Shown one piece after another: positions 1 to 11,132 of a stretch of 64,000 nt of DNA. How positions within the stretch are numbered: position 1 is the first letter of the stretch; the number at the start of each line of letters is the position of its first letter. A program made the translations under genes and the position numbers. The stretch is taken from positions 145,542 through 209,541 of the forward strand of contig KV918881.1 of assembly GCA_002049455.2 (NCBI GenBank). The letters are read 5' to 3'. The notes below the pieces were generated by a model that searched no databases, was not told the origin of the DNA, and was given only the letters and a program-made list of their open reading frames with translations. This DNA comes from Porphyra umbilicalis (Eukaryota; Rhodophyta; Bangiophyceae; Bangiales; Bangiaceae).

Positions 1-553
1 TGCGTGCCTCAGATGCCGCTTCAAAGAGTGGGGCGAGCGCGAAGTCGGGGATGCACGACCTTACTGACAGCAGCGGCCAGCCTAAGGCTGTGATGATCCG
101 CCTCCCACGAATGGCCCCCGAATGGAGACTGTTGCAAGGCTACCGACCAGCCGAAAGTCAAGTCTCAAGACTCCGACAGTGCCGGACTTCAGAAAGAGTG
201 AAAACGCGTGATATCTTGTTGACACCCTGCCCTCTATCCAGTCGGTGACCACCATTCGTAACGTCGGCCTGACTGGACCGGTTACTGGGCGTGCTTCTGC
301 CGATCTGGGGGGAGGTCCGTCGGCAGCTACTCAGTGTCTACCAATTCAGGGACCTCATGGCCCTCACTCTCGTCACATCGTTGGCTGTTCTTGGCCGCTG
401 TTGGCCCAAGGGAGATAGGGTTGAGGGGTTGCGAGTGAGCCGCCCACAGGTGGCCCTGTGAGGCCGCACTTCTGGTGTTTGGCCGGGCACGGCCTGCAAC
501 ACCCGCACGGCGCACCGACGCCCCTCTAGGGTTGCGCCAGCGCAGGGCCGTCC
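1..553. other. No gene recognised
   Basis: I see no supportable gene, RNA or mobile element here. Open frames are short and lack recognisable motifs. The segment ends at the start of the 176-bp tandem duplication. Confidence 0.5.
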
Positions 554-905
554 CCGGCGCCCTCATCAGTGCTCCACCAACCATCTTACGGGCCCGTCTC
601 CCGGGACCGACCCATGCTCGCTCCCTCTCCTGCACACCCGCCACCCCTTTCTCCCGCACGGCTGTGTTCCGCCCCGCTGCTGGTCGTTGGTCCCATCAAG
701 TTGCCATTTCGCACTCCCTTCGCCAGGCTCCGGCGCCCTCATCAGTGCGCCACCAACCATCTTACGGGCCCGTCTCCCGGGACCGACCCATGCTCGCTCC
801 CTCTCCTGCACACCCGCCACCCCTTTCTCCCGCACGGCTGTGTTCCGCCCCGCTGCTGGTCGTTGGTCCCATCAAATTGCCCTTTCGCACTCCCTTCGCC
901 AGTTC
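554..905. repeat. Tandem duplication, two 176-bp units
   Basis: Two nearly identical units begin with CCGGCGCCCTCATCAGTG at 554 and 730 and differ by only a few substitutions. Open frames crossing them on both strands therefore repeat the same peptides and are not evidence of coding. The duplication lies about 340 bp upstream of the start region of the family A gene at 1247. Confidence 0.9.
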
Positions 906-1246
906 ACCTGGTTGGAGCACTACGGTAGTGCTCCGACCTGCCCTCCGAGGACGCCTGGATCGGAGCAATGTCTGGCGACACGCTGGGTGACGCCGACGGG
1001 CGGCTCCCGATTACACCTCACCCACACCCTTCCAGCCGCTCTTCGCCTCCCTTAACCCTTCCTGGGCGCATAGAGTGCAGTGCTTGGCCAACTGACCGGG
1101 TTTTCGCCTCGTTGGACGCTCGTGTGTCGCTGCCTGCAGCGGGTCTGGCCGGCGGACGCGAAGGGGCAAACCACCGGCCCGGTGCTGGCTGTGTTTTGGG
1201 ACCCCAACGGACGGATGACGGCGTCGCCAGCTGTGGGGCCGGCCCC

Positions 1247-4200
1247 ATGTCACACCAGGACGGCGAAGAATCCGACTTTGCGGACTACGATCCCGTAGCA
1301 GCTGCCACACCAACGTTGCGCGTGCCGCTCAGCGAGGACACGATCGCTGCCCTCCACGACCTTGCGGTCGCGGCGGCAGCTTCGATCGGCACCCTACACT
1401 TCTCCGAAGGAGCCGTTAACGGCGCCACTGGGACGGTGCCGTCGGCCGTAGCGACTCTCGAGGGCAACGTCGTCGATAAGGGCGGCGCCGCGGCGGTTGC
1501 CGCGCACGGCGGCACAGCTGGCGCTCACGGCAGCTTGGCTGGCGCGCACGGGAGCACGGCTGCAGCCGCTGGCGTCCGCGCCACTGGAACGGTGCCGCCG
1601 GCCGTAGCTAACGTCTAAGACAACGTCGTTGACAAGGGCGGCGCCGCGGCGGCTGCCGCGGACGGCGGCACGGCTGGCGCGCACGGCAGCGTGGCTGCAG
1701 CCGCGGGCGTCCCCGCCACTGGGACGGTGCTGCCGTCCGTAGCGACCGTCGACGGCAACGTCGTCGACAAGGGCGGCGCCGCGGCGGCTGCCGCGCACGG
1801 CAGTACGGCTCTCGCGAACTGCAGCACGGCTGCAGCCGTGGGCGTTCCGGTACGTGGAGCGGCGGCGGCCGCGGGAGTCTCTGCGGGCGATTCTCAGCCC
1901 ACAGTGTGCCGGCGCCCGTGGACGCGGTGTTTGGCGGCTTCCCAACGCCCGGTTGCGGGGCTTATGGCCCATTCTGGGCATGCTGGGGTGGCCCTGGTGA
2001 TTGACGACGAGATCGAGCCCTCGACATTGGCCGAGGTGGGCCCGTCCGTCGTCGAAGCTCGCCCCGTCGCGGCTGAGGCGCCAGCGCGGCCGTCAACCCG
2101 AGCATCGGCAGCTGCGGTAGCGGCAGCGGCGCTGCCAACGAGGAGAACAACACGGGCATCGCGGGCAGCCAATGGTGCCACGAGCGAGGAGCGTGTCGTC
2201 CCCAGCGGTGCTCGGAGGGCGCCTCGGCGGTCGTTGACGGATGGGCCAGGGCGCTCTCGTCGTCCGCCCGGCACCCTACAGCCGCCCACAGTCATGGAAG
2301 CGGACGCAGATGCAGCCGACCGCGGGGGGGGCGCAGGACGCGCGGTGGGAAGCTGCAGCGAGGCGGATGAACCTGCCATGGACGCCCAGGAGCGCGCTCG
2401 CATGCGCGCTGGCAGGAAGCGCTGGTTTACGGAGCACCGCGGCACTCGGGGTGCGCGACACGGGCCGCGTGGCGTCGGCGGGGCCACTGAAGGGGTCGTG
2501 AGCACCAGGGAGGCCACGGCCGCGCCAATGCGCCAGAGACGGGGTAGAGGAGCTGGCCGCCCAGGGCGTGGCCGCACCGACCCTGGCGTCGACATCGACC
2601 TCGTCGTCGCGGACGCCGATGCTCTCGTTCTCGCGCGTCCAGACCGTCCCAGGGCTGCCAGAGTCCCAGTGCACAAGGGTCCTCGAGCTCGGACGACCGT
2701 TCCTCCCCCTACTGCAGCAGGTGCCGCTTTGGCGGCTCGCGAAGAGGACATCCCCTTGCCGCGGCGCCGACCAACCAACACTGCCTCTATGGCGGCCAAC
2801 CACCTCGATGAAGAGGTGGACGACGAAGAGGAGGCCCCTCCGTCGTCTGCACCTGCAGGTATTTCGCGCACTCACTTGCATCTCCCCTCTGCTGCTGCTC
2901 GGGCCAGTCCAGAGCTCGGTGGGAGCCATTCTGACCGAGGTCGTCCTGCACAACTGCGTACTGGACGCAAACCTCCTGCCATCACGATTCCTCCGGAGTG
3001 GGAGCAGGCCAAATCGCTGAAAGAGAAGCTCCTGCTCCGAGCGGCGATCCGCCACGCTGTCCGCGACCGAGTTCGTCATTACATGAACAGCCCATCCTTT
3101 GCTGATGACGTCTACCACGGCGAAGCCGACTCGGCCGTGATGTTTCGTAAGGCAATCGAGCGCACGTTTGGGTGCTCCAAGCAGCAGGCTAGATGGCTGC
3201 TGACCAAGCGCCTGCCACCAAATGAGGGGAGGATGGCGAGAGTCGCCGCGCCTGCCGGAGCCACCTCGCCCACCGTACCACCTCCTGGCGCCCCAGCCGC
3301 ATCTACTGACGCTGATGCCACGGCACCAACGCCGCCGGCGCCCGCAACGGCCCCACGCAACCGCCGCGTTAGACTCGACGACCCCATTCGAGGCATCTGC
3401 TGTCGCGCGCGCTCCAATATGCACCACTCCATCGGGCGGACTGTGGTGAAGGCGTGGTCGGCGGGCTCCACTTTTGACGCGCCGCTCAATACGGGCGAAG
3501 AGGATGATAACGGGGTGCCAGTGCCGCCCCTGACAACCAGGACGGAGAAGGCGAAGTGGTGGCTGCGCGGCCGCCGCTACTTGATGACGGTGCGCGGCCG
3601 TAAGGGGTTCGTCGAGGCGTATCGGGCCTTCAAGAACACCGTTGGCAGGACTCACAGAAGTCCCGGCCGTGCTCGGGTTGCGAAAAAGACTGGGGGCTCT
3701 GGTGTAGAAGTTGATGGGGACCGTTTGGTGGCAACAAGAGCGCAGCTCGCGTGGATATCTGTGAAGGTCCGTATGCACCTCCGTCCTTGGACTGACGAGC
3801 GCTGAAGGCTGCTCCGTCGTGGTGCATGTCTCCTCACTTGTGGAACCTATCTGCGACGCCTACTGACCCTGCTGAGATAACGTTGCCTCCGTGTCTTCTC
3901 CCATGCCCGCCATCGGTTGATTTTGTGCCTTTGTTTCTCTCACACCCGCTTGTCCTCCATGAACACAGATCCTCATGGAACTTATGAACACGGCTTTTGG
4001 CGCTAAGCAGGTCCAGAAGGACCAGCAGTCGCATCACAAGTCGCACCGCGCGGTGTTCGCGTACGAGCTCGACTTTCTCGTCGGAGACGCCTTACGCTCG
4101 GGCTGCGTCTGGGCTTCGTACTTCAAGCTCGACGTGGGCGTCGACGGGGAGAAGCTGGCGGAGCAAGAGGGCCTCGACCTGACGGCCGCCCACGGCTCTT

Positions 4201-4529
4201 CGGCAAAAGAGCTGGCAAGGATTGAGCGGCTGCGGGTCATGCTCGACCTCATCAGTGACGCCAGTATCGACGAAGAGTCTGAGGACGAGGCCGCAATGGT
4301 CGACAACGTGGATCCCTCGTCGGCCGACGAGCGTGCAGACCGTCGCCACAAGCACTTGCTGGATGATAGTGACGTCCCGGGCGAGTCGCTGCTAGCAAGA
4401 CGACGGCGCGAGACGGCATCGTCAGATGAGGACGAGGACGAGAGTGGCACCAGTGCCTCGGAGGTATCGGACGGGGTGGAGGGCGACCGTTGTCGCCGCT
4501 CGGCCAAGCGTCGTCGCAAGACAGCTTGA
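1247..4529 (+). CDS. Family A protein, copy 1 (two exons, in-frame stop)
   Basis: Unnamed protein; function unknown. Proposed exons are 1247-3766 and 3969-4529, joined in phase 0 with donor GTCCGT and acceptor AACACAG. The N-terminal third is Ala/Gly-rich and built on imperfect repeats (near 1427, 1583 and 1717). The conserved core lies near 2990-3766: a basic helix, a DDVYH motif, then MHHS...KAWSAGS and a WWLRGRRYL-like block. Exon 2 continues with an ELDFL...SG..WA.YFK block and an acidic tail ending in a basic RRRK cluster that looks like a nuclear localisation signal. The same blocks and the same intron position occur in the disrupted copy at 8673-15718, which is the main evidence that this is a real gene. 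A TAA at 1616-1618 interrupts the frame inside the second N-terminal repeat, so translation may start at 1691, or the allele may be damaged. The frame stays open upstream to about 968. Confidence 0.65.
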
Positions 4530-4729
4530 GGTTTGTTCATACTGCTCCTGCGTGAGTGTCGTACAAATGAGATGGCGGGTTTGCTGTGCTGCGCATTTGT
4601 GGTTGTTATCGAGGTGTACCCGTTCCTGTATTGACAAGCGTACCGTGAGATGGACTCTCCTCTTTGTCCTTTTGGATGTGTGTACGTCGCATGACTAGTT
4701 ACTCATTTTTGCAGAGAGGACTGCGGTGA
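4530..4729. other. Spacer, nothing recognised
   Basis: Short AT-richer stretch between the family A copy and the GC minisatellite; probably the 3' flank of the gene. No polyadenylation signal is clear enough to call. Confidence 0.3.
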
Positions 4730-4739
4730 CAGCTACGGT

Positions 4740-5780
4740 GATCGTCACACTACGGGCTACGCTGCCGCGGCGGCGCGTTTGGGTGGCGGCGGTGGTCACG
4801 CCGCCGACGGCCGGCGCTGCAGCGGGCACGCACCGGCGGCGGCTCTTGTCGGGGGCGGCGGCAGTCACGCCGCCGACGGCAGCCGCTGCGGCTGCCGTGG
4901 CCAAGCTCTCATGGCGGCGCGCGTCCGGGGCGGCGGCGGTCAAGTCGCCGACGACCCGCTGCCGCGGTCACGCACCAGCGGAGGCGCGTGAAGGGGGCGG
5001 CGGCGGTCAAGCCGCGCACGGCGGCCGCTGCGGCGGTCATGCACCGGCGGCGGCACGTGCAAGGGGCGGCGGCGGTCGAGCCGCCGACGGCAGCCGCTGC
5101 CGTGGTCCCGCACCGGCGGCGGCGCGTGTAGGGGGTGGCGGCGGTCAAGACACGGACGGCTGCAGCAGCTGCTGCCGTGACCACGCTCCCGTTGCGGCGC
5201 GTGTCAAGGGCGGCGGGAGTCACGCCGCCGACGGTGGCCGCTGCGGCTGCCGTGGCCACGCTGCCGTGGTGGCGCGCGTCGGGGGCGGCGGCGGTCACGT
5301 CGCCGACGGCGGCCGCTGCGGCGGTCACGCACCGGCGGCGGCGCGTGCAGGCGGCCGCGGCGGTCAAGCCACGGACGGCTGCCGCTGCTGCTGCCGTGGC
5401 CACGCTTCCGTAGCGGCGCGTGTCGGGGGCGGCGGGGGTCAAGCCGCCGACATCGGCCGCTGCCGTGGTCACGCACCTGCGGCGGCGCGTGTAGGGGGCG
5501 GCGGCGGTAAAGCCACGGACGGCTGCCGCTGCGGCTGCCGTGGGCCCGCTCCCGTGGCGGCGCGCCGCGGAGCGGCGGCAGTCACGCCGCCAACGGCCGC
5601 CGCTGTGGCTGCTGTGGCGACGCGCTTTGGCTGCTATTGCGACGCTTCCACTCCCACGACGGCGATTTTTGGGGGCGGCAGCGGTCACGCCACCGGCAGC
5701 CGCTGCGGCCGCGGCACGCTCCGGCGGCGGCGCGCGTGGCGGCGGCGGCGGTACCGCCCCCGACGGCGGCCGCTGCTGCT
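4740..5780. repeat. GC minisatellite, coding-like in several frames
   Basis: Degenerate units of roughly 60-70 bp alternate GGCGGCGGTCA(A/C)GCC, GGCCGCTGCGGC(TGCCGT)GGTCACGC and ACCGGCGGCGGCGCGTGT-like blocks. The array is open on the plus strand for over 450 codons and on the minus strand for about 320, giving His/Gly/Ala- or Thr/Ala/Arg-rich peptides. Opposite-strand openness is expected from GC composition, so I do not call a gene in the array. It follows the last exon of the minus-strand gene at 5930-6747, so part of it could be transcribed with that gene. Confidence 0.7.
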
Positions 5781-5929
5781 GCCCCTTTCGGGCTCCGATG
5801 GCGCATTTGGGGGACGCGACGGCAATGCCGGCGACGGCTGCAGCTTGCGCTGCCGCGCTCCGGCGGCACATTTGTCGCCGCCGCCGACGCCGCGCGCTAT
5901 GTCGCTGCCGACTGCGACGGTGGTGGCTG

Positions 5930-6747
5930 TCAACGCGGCACGGAAAGCGGCAGCGACGGCGTCACCGGCGGCGGTCGACCCCGTCCCGGCGACACTAGCG
6001 GCGTCACCGACGGCGGTGGCCCCCGTCGCGGGGCGAAATGTCGCGGCCGTCGCGGTGACGGCGGTGGGGCTGGATGTGGGAGCGGATCCGGCAGGGTCGC
6101 GGGACCTGATGGCGGCGTGGATTCGCGCCGGTCGAGAGTGCACTGCAGGTCGCGCGTGAAGTCCTCGAGTCCGTACCTGACCGATGTGTTCCCGCCGTGG
6201 GTATCGAGACGACCCCCACCAGTATCCACGGCCCATTGTTCTGCCCCACTGCCCGTTGTTGCTGCCTGCGTTGCGCGCTCGGTGACCACGTCATGAGCTG
6301 CATCTTGAATAGCGTGATCGGATCCCTCCGTTGCGTTGGTGAGGCACTGTATTCGCTCTATCTGACTCTCGATATCGATCGGTCCGCCTACGCCGTGGGC
6401 CACGCCGACTGACATGGTCATTGTGTCTGGCTGATGTCTGCGTCGTGTCTGGCCCGTGCTCTTAATGCCTCTTTACTGCAATGCATTTTGATGCATTCAC
6501 CTGAGTATTTTCGTAGTTGCTTCAAGTCTGTCGAGCACCGAAAGGAAATGAGGAATTGTCAGTGATGTTGTAACTCCACCATTAAGTGCAATCGCTCCCT
6601 GCGTAAGTCTGTATGCTATCCGGCACAGCCGGATGCTTATCCGCCGCTGAAGTGCTCCCGTGGTGTTACCGTCTGCGACACATTTAGCCTCCCTGCGCGA
6701 CTCTCTGGCGACACTCTGTCGTGTTGTGTCACCATTGTGTCGCTCAT
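5930..6747 (-). CDS. Hypothetical three-exon protein, 227 aa
   Basis: I do not recognise this protein. The model is built from splice signals. Exon 1 is 6670-6747 (ATG at 6747, donor GTAACA). Exon 2 is 6501-6598 (acceptor TTACGCAG, donor GTGAAT). Exon 3 is 5930-6437 (acceptor ACGACGCAG). Phases are 0 then 2, the sum is 684 nt, and the joined frame has no stop, which is unlikely by chance. Introns are 71 and 63 bp. The N-terminal half is hydrophilic, with a helix-prone segment (IPHFLSVLDRLEATTKIL) and an acidic helix around IESQIERIQ. The C-terminal 60 residues are Pro/Arg-rich and may be non-coding, because a possible further donor (GTACGG) follows NTSVR near 6165. It could be a small subunit of a nuclear complex; no family is assigned. 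Confidence 0.45.
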
Positions 6748-6840
6748 GAGGAACCAAAGTGTCACCTTGGGCACGACCGCCGACGCAGGCGAGTGGTAGG
6801 CCGGTTGACGGGTCGCGGGGCGGCGGGGTGGGGGCGATGT

Positions 6841-6908
6841 TAGGTTTCTAGGCGGCTCCTTGCTTGGCCCCCTGTGGCCCTTTGCGCTTGTTCCCTTCCT
6901 AGAAACCT
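6841..6908. repeat. Short inverted repeat (12-bp arms)
   Basis: TAGGTTTCTAGG near 6841 is matched by its reverse complement CCTAGAAACCTA near 6897, enclosing about 44 bp. It could be a small foldback element. No coding sequence adjoins it. Confidence 0.6.
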
Positions 6909-7828
6909 ACTTGCTTGGCATGGAATGAGCACCCATATGCGTAAGCGGACGTGCGATGCTGTGCGCGCGGCCCACGACCCCGGCAAAAATAGAAAATAGG
7001 GCGCCGGACGCCGGCGGACCGCGGAACGGCACGGCGGGGGTCACCCGTTGCACGGCCGTGATCCGATGAGAACTCGAGATCTCATCGGGCCCCAATTTAA
7101 GGCTTTTAGTCTCATCGCACTTCCCCCATGCGATGGCGAAATGTCCATCGCATTCCCTCATCGCAGAGTCCCTCAGGCCTCATCGGAAAAAGATCGCAAT
7201 CCGAGATGCGATGGCGTTTGTCCCCAAAAGAGACGATGGTCCGCGTGATTCGCGTGTGATTGCAGTTGTGCGTTCTGATTGGCTAGCAATCGTCTGTGCA
7301 CGCCATCGTCGCGAAAATGTACCCCGTATTAATACTGAGAACGTGCCTGGGGAGTTGGCCAGCAGTATTGCAGGTTGATCTGAAACGGTCCCGAATGGGC
7401 CCCCAGTACGATATTTGTCGAGATTTGTCGCGTACTGGACCCCTGTTCTCCACAGTGTTCTTCCAACTGGGTAAGGTCCTATATTCGCATTTTAGATCCC
7501 CCGTACGATCTGACACTGCTCAAAGTCGTGTCTGGGAGCCATGCGCGCACCTTGCGCACACCCCAGTAGGCATTCTGGAGGCACCCAGAGGCACCCGGAG
7601 GCCCCCAGAGGCACCCTGCAGGACGTCCTATGGGATTTACCGAGGAGTTACGTGACACCCTCTTGCGGCGATTCGTGGCCGCGCGCCCAGTCGCTACGCA
7701 GCAGGTCGTAGTCCGGATACGCAGCGCACGCGGAAGCGCCGTCGTAAATGGCCCCTGTTGCGCCACGTTATCGCTCACCGTCGCAGAACGTTGCACACAG
7801 ACAGGCATTTTACAGGGCGCTCTCACGC
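6909..7828. other. No gene recognised
   Basis: AT-richer intergenic stretch with no supportable gene. A 20-nt block near 7300-7322 (rev. comp. GGTACATTTTCGCGACGATG) recurs in the opposite orientation near 21837, suggesting a decayed dispersed repeat. Confidence 0.4.
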
Positions 7829-8030
7829 TTCATGTGGGGGGGGGGGGGCAGTACGGGCAGTACGGGGCAGTACGTGGGAGGGGGGGGGGGGGGCAGTACG
7901 GGCAGTACGCCCTCTCTCCCCGCACCCCCGCTCGCCCCACCCCCTTTCTTCTCGCTCCCCCCTCTCCCCCCGCTCTTCCGCTCCCCCCCCGCCCCCTCGC
8001 CCCCACCCCCACCCCCCACCCCCGCAAGCA
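7829..8030. repeat. Poly-G / GGGCAGTA / poly-C low-complexity block
   Basis: Runs of G up to about 14 are interspersed with five GGGCAGTAC motifs, followed by a C-rich segment. The GGGCAGTA motif recurs in arrays at 10320-10440 and 15918-16189, which lie respectively inside the first intron and upstream of the family A copy 2 gene. Confidence 0.75.
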
Positions 8031-8404
8031 CAGCGCGCAATGAAAAAGGCCAGAAACAAGACTGAGAACAACGCAATTACAAGAGCACAAGCAACGCGAG
8101 TAGCAGACACACCATCAAACGCGCTATGAGGTGTTGCTCTCAGTCCCCAGAGCGCTAGGGAGAAACTCGAGATCCGATGACTGATCGTCACTGTCCGCCG
8201 GGCCTGCCGTGCGCGCGAACTGGCGCCGCTCCCAGACCTTATTCTTGGGCCTTCGCACCTCCTCCTCAGAGTCGGAGCGGTCAAAGGGGTGGCGTTGCCA
8301 GTTGGGACCTCGCCCCACGCCAGCACCCAGCCGACGCGGCACCGAGGCCTGTGGCGGCAAGCTGAGGCCTGCCAGCTCGCGCCCCCATCCACCTCCGTCA
8401 TCCC

Positions 8405-8590
8405 CGCCTCCGCCGCCACCGCCACCGCCTGCTTCACCGCGCGGCGGCGCATCGACGGGGGCACCCCCCCCGCCGCCACCGCCACCGCCTGCCCCACCGC
8501 GCGGCGGCGCATCGACGGGGGCACCCCCCCCGCCGCCACCGCCACTGCCTGCCCCACCGCCCGGCGGCGCATCGGCGGGGGCACAACCAC
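8405..8590. repeat. 60-bp tandem repeat, three units
   Basis: Three units of exactly 60 bp (CGCCGCCACCGCCAC... CGGCGGCGCATCGACGGGGG) lie just beyond the stop codon of the minus-strand family A copy 2. They read as Pro-rich peptide on one strand and Arg/Ala-rich peptide on the other. I treat them as 3'-flanking minisatellite. Confidence 0.85.
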
Positions 8591-10312
8591 CGCCTGCGCC
8601 ACCGCCACCATCATCGCCCGCACCACCATGTGCCGGCGCGTGGCCGCCGCCGCTGCTCGCCCCACCACCGTCTCAGTCCTCGTCATCCCCATCCCCGTCG
8701 AGGTCCACGACCTTCTTCCGCGCCGCCACCCAGTTGCGCACCATCTGTCTCAGACTTGTGTGCTCGCTCTCAGTAACGTCCTCGTCGTTGGCGCGGGCAT
8801 TCACGTTGACGCCCAAGTGGACAGCAGGGGGCTCTCCTTCTTCGGGGGAGTTGGGAATGGTTGTCCGGTCGTCCTCGTCCTGGTTTGTCTTGAAGAGCTT
8901 GGCCCAGTAGTCTCCTGACTCATCAACCTCCACATGCAGGTAAGTCAACTCTTTCGCCCACGCGGCGCGCCCCGCTTTCATCTTCCCGCCGTGCAGCACG
9001 CACTCGTTAACCTTCCTGCCGTCCGCAGAGAGGTACTCTCCCTCCAGAAACATACGAATCTGCATGGGTCACAGACACACGAGCCACAGAGACGACACAC
9101 TCAAGCAACTCCGTGGCTTCAAGTGCCGGTCAGTATCGGCCAGTACCTCAATGGAACCCCCTACAGCGCTTTTGCAACACCCCAGCCACAGTACACTCTC
9201 CGTCCATGGCGCCAATAACGTACCTTGCTCAGCACAAAGGCCAGCGTGGCGAGCGCCGTCGAGGCCAGTGCGTCCCCGTCATCCCTGTCAGGAAAGGTGT
9301 ACTGGTCCGGGTCCCCACCACAGTGGGAAACCACAGCCAGGAAGGCGTTGAGGACTCCCCGACGCCCGTTGGCACCCCTGAGGTACCCCCGGCCATGTAA
9401 GAACCGCCTTGTCTCCGCCTTGGATGTACCGCCGTAGCCGCTGCCCGCCGTCCACGCCCGAAAGATACAGTCCTTGAGGTTAAAGTGTACGTTGTTGCGC
9501 GTCTTACCTAGCCACGGCTTGAGCATCTTGGAGCTAGGGATGTTCGAGTTATTGACCGCGGGGACGGAGAAGTTCGTCAGCAGGAGCTTTTCAGCGTCCT
9601 TCTTGTCGACTTCGGCCACCTCCATCACGACGGCCGCCAGAAACGACCTGAGGGTCTCGCGGGAGTGGTACACGTCATCGTTGGTGGACGGCGCCAGGAT
9701 GCCATTGTGCATGCGCTTAGTGAGGCAGCTGCGCAGCACCTGGATCCGTGGCTTGCCCCTCGTGCCCCTCGGCAGCGCGTCCTCGCTTGCCGTGCCACCC
9801 GCAGTGGCCTTTGCCGCTGGCCGCGCCCGGGGTGACAGCTTTCTCGGTGATAGCGGGGTGACAGTGGCCGGTGGCTTCCCATCCAAACCAGAGCCGGTAG
9901 TATCAGCGCTGTCGGCATCCGCTGAGGGGCTGACTCCGCGACGACGCTTGGCCGCGGGGGCAAATGTTTTGGCGTATGCTTGAGCTGTCTGGATGGCCAT
10001 CTCTTTGGCAGCACGTGCCGAGACGAAGCTGTTGTGCGCGGCAATATGCGCCGACAGCAGGGCGTTTGACGTAATGGTGCACCAGGAAGGGGGCTCAACC
10101 CGTACCGCGACGCCGTCGACAAGCCACGTCAGTGCGTTGCCAGCGTCTTCCACCGCTGCCGAAACCACGCGGTCGCGCAGGCGCTTGCGTGAACTAGACG
10201 CCTTGGGCGTGGATGACTTGGTCGGAGTGCCAGCAGCAGCCGAGGTTTCGCCATCCTGCTGGGCTGGCCACTTTCGGCCGGGCCAAAAGGTTGACAGTTT
10301 GGTCTGGCTGAG

Positions 10313-10447
10313 AACAGGGGAAGAAATGGGGCAGCACGGGGCAGTAAGGGGGCAGCACGGGGCAGTAAAGGGGCAGCACGGGGCAGTATAGGGGCAGTAA
10401 GTGGCAGTAAGGGGCAGTAAGGGGCAGTAAGGGGCAGTAATATAAAA
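10313..10447. repeat. GGGCAGTA/GGGCAGCAC array
   Basis: About a dozen 10-12-bp units of GGGGCAGTAA and GGGGCAGCAC, followed by TATAAAAG near 10441. It lies within the proposed first intron of family A copy 2, between donor 10614 and acceptor 10308 on the minus strand. Confidence 0.85.
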
Positions 10448-10679
10448 GTACTCGGGTCAGCTGTCGGCACAGGACGCCCACCGGCACACGACACCGCTCC
10501 AGTGCGCCAGTATCGACGCACGCGGGGCACGACAGCTCCGACCTCCATGCAAGAAGCGACAGGAAAAGCAAAAATAGAGGCAAGGCACGCAGTATACATG
10601 CAGAGAGAACGTACAGTTGTTCAGCCGGGAGACTGGTGTCCTTTTTGGCCCTCCTCATCGCTGATCCGCCCGAGCATCC

Positions 10680-11097
10680 TGTTGAATCGCAGTGGGAATA
10701 GGGGTTGGGGGACCACGGTGAAGTGGTTGAGTGGCTTGAGCTTGTGTGTGTGTGTGCGAACGTGCTTTGTTGGTTGTCCTAAGGTTCGCCCGCCTCTCCC
10801 AACCGAGAGCACCTCTCAAATAGTCCCCACCGGCCCAAGTGCTCCCCCCTCTCGCGCCCACACCGACGCCCACGTCCTCGCACCAAATCGAATCACTCAC
10901 CAAATCAAAAGCCACTAGAGCAAAGCGAAGATCAAATCCAAAACATGCCAAAAGTAACGCCCCGAGATGACCCAACACAAATGTGTGCAACTTGACCACG
11001 TCTTGCACATGTACCATGTGGGGTACCATAAGGGTCACCGACCATCATCCATCCGCGAACCGCCAGTGGAGTCGGCGACGAGCATCACAGTCCAACA
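10680..11097 (-). repeat. 3' LTR of the copia element
   Basis: 418 bp bounded by TGTTG...CAACA on the plus strand. It is nearly identical to the copy at 15221-15638. As transcription is leftward, this is the 3' LTR. Confidence 0.97.
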
Positions 11098-11107
11098 CTC
11101 CTCCTTG
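11098..11107 (-). other. Polypurine tract of the copia element
   Basis: On the minus strand, CAAGGAGGAG sits directly against the 3' LTR. That is the expected place and composition for plus-strand DNA priming. Confidence 0.75.
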
Positions 11108-11132
11108 CTTGTTGCCGCGGCGGTTCTTGTAT

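Noticed and set aside
10194-10658. Minus-strand membrane-like frame (ILRALPLFLLFLSLLAW)
   Set aside because: Its first part is the family A exon ending at 10615; the hydrophobic part lies inside the proposed intron.
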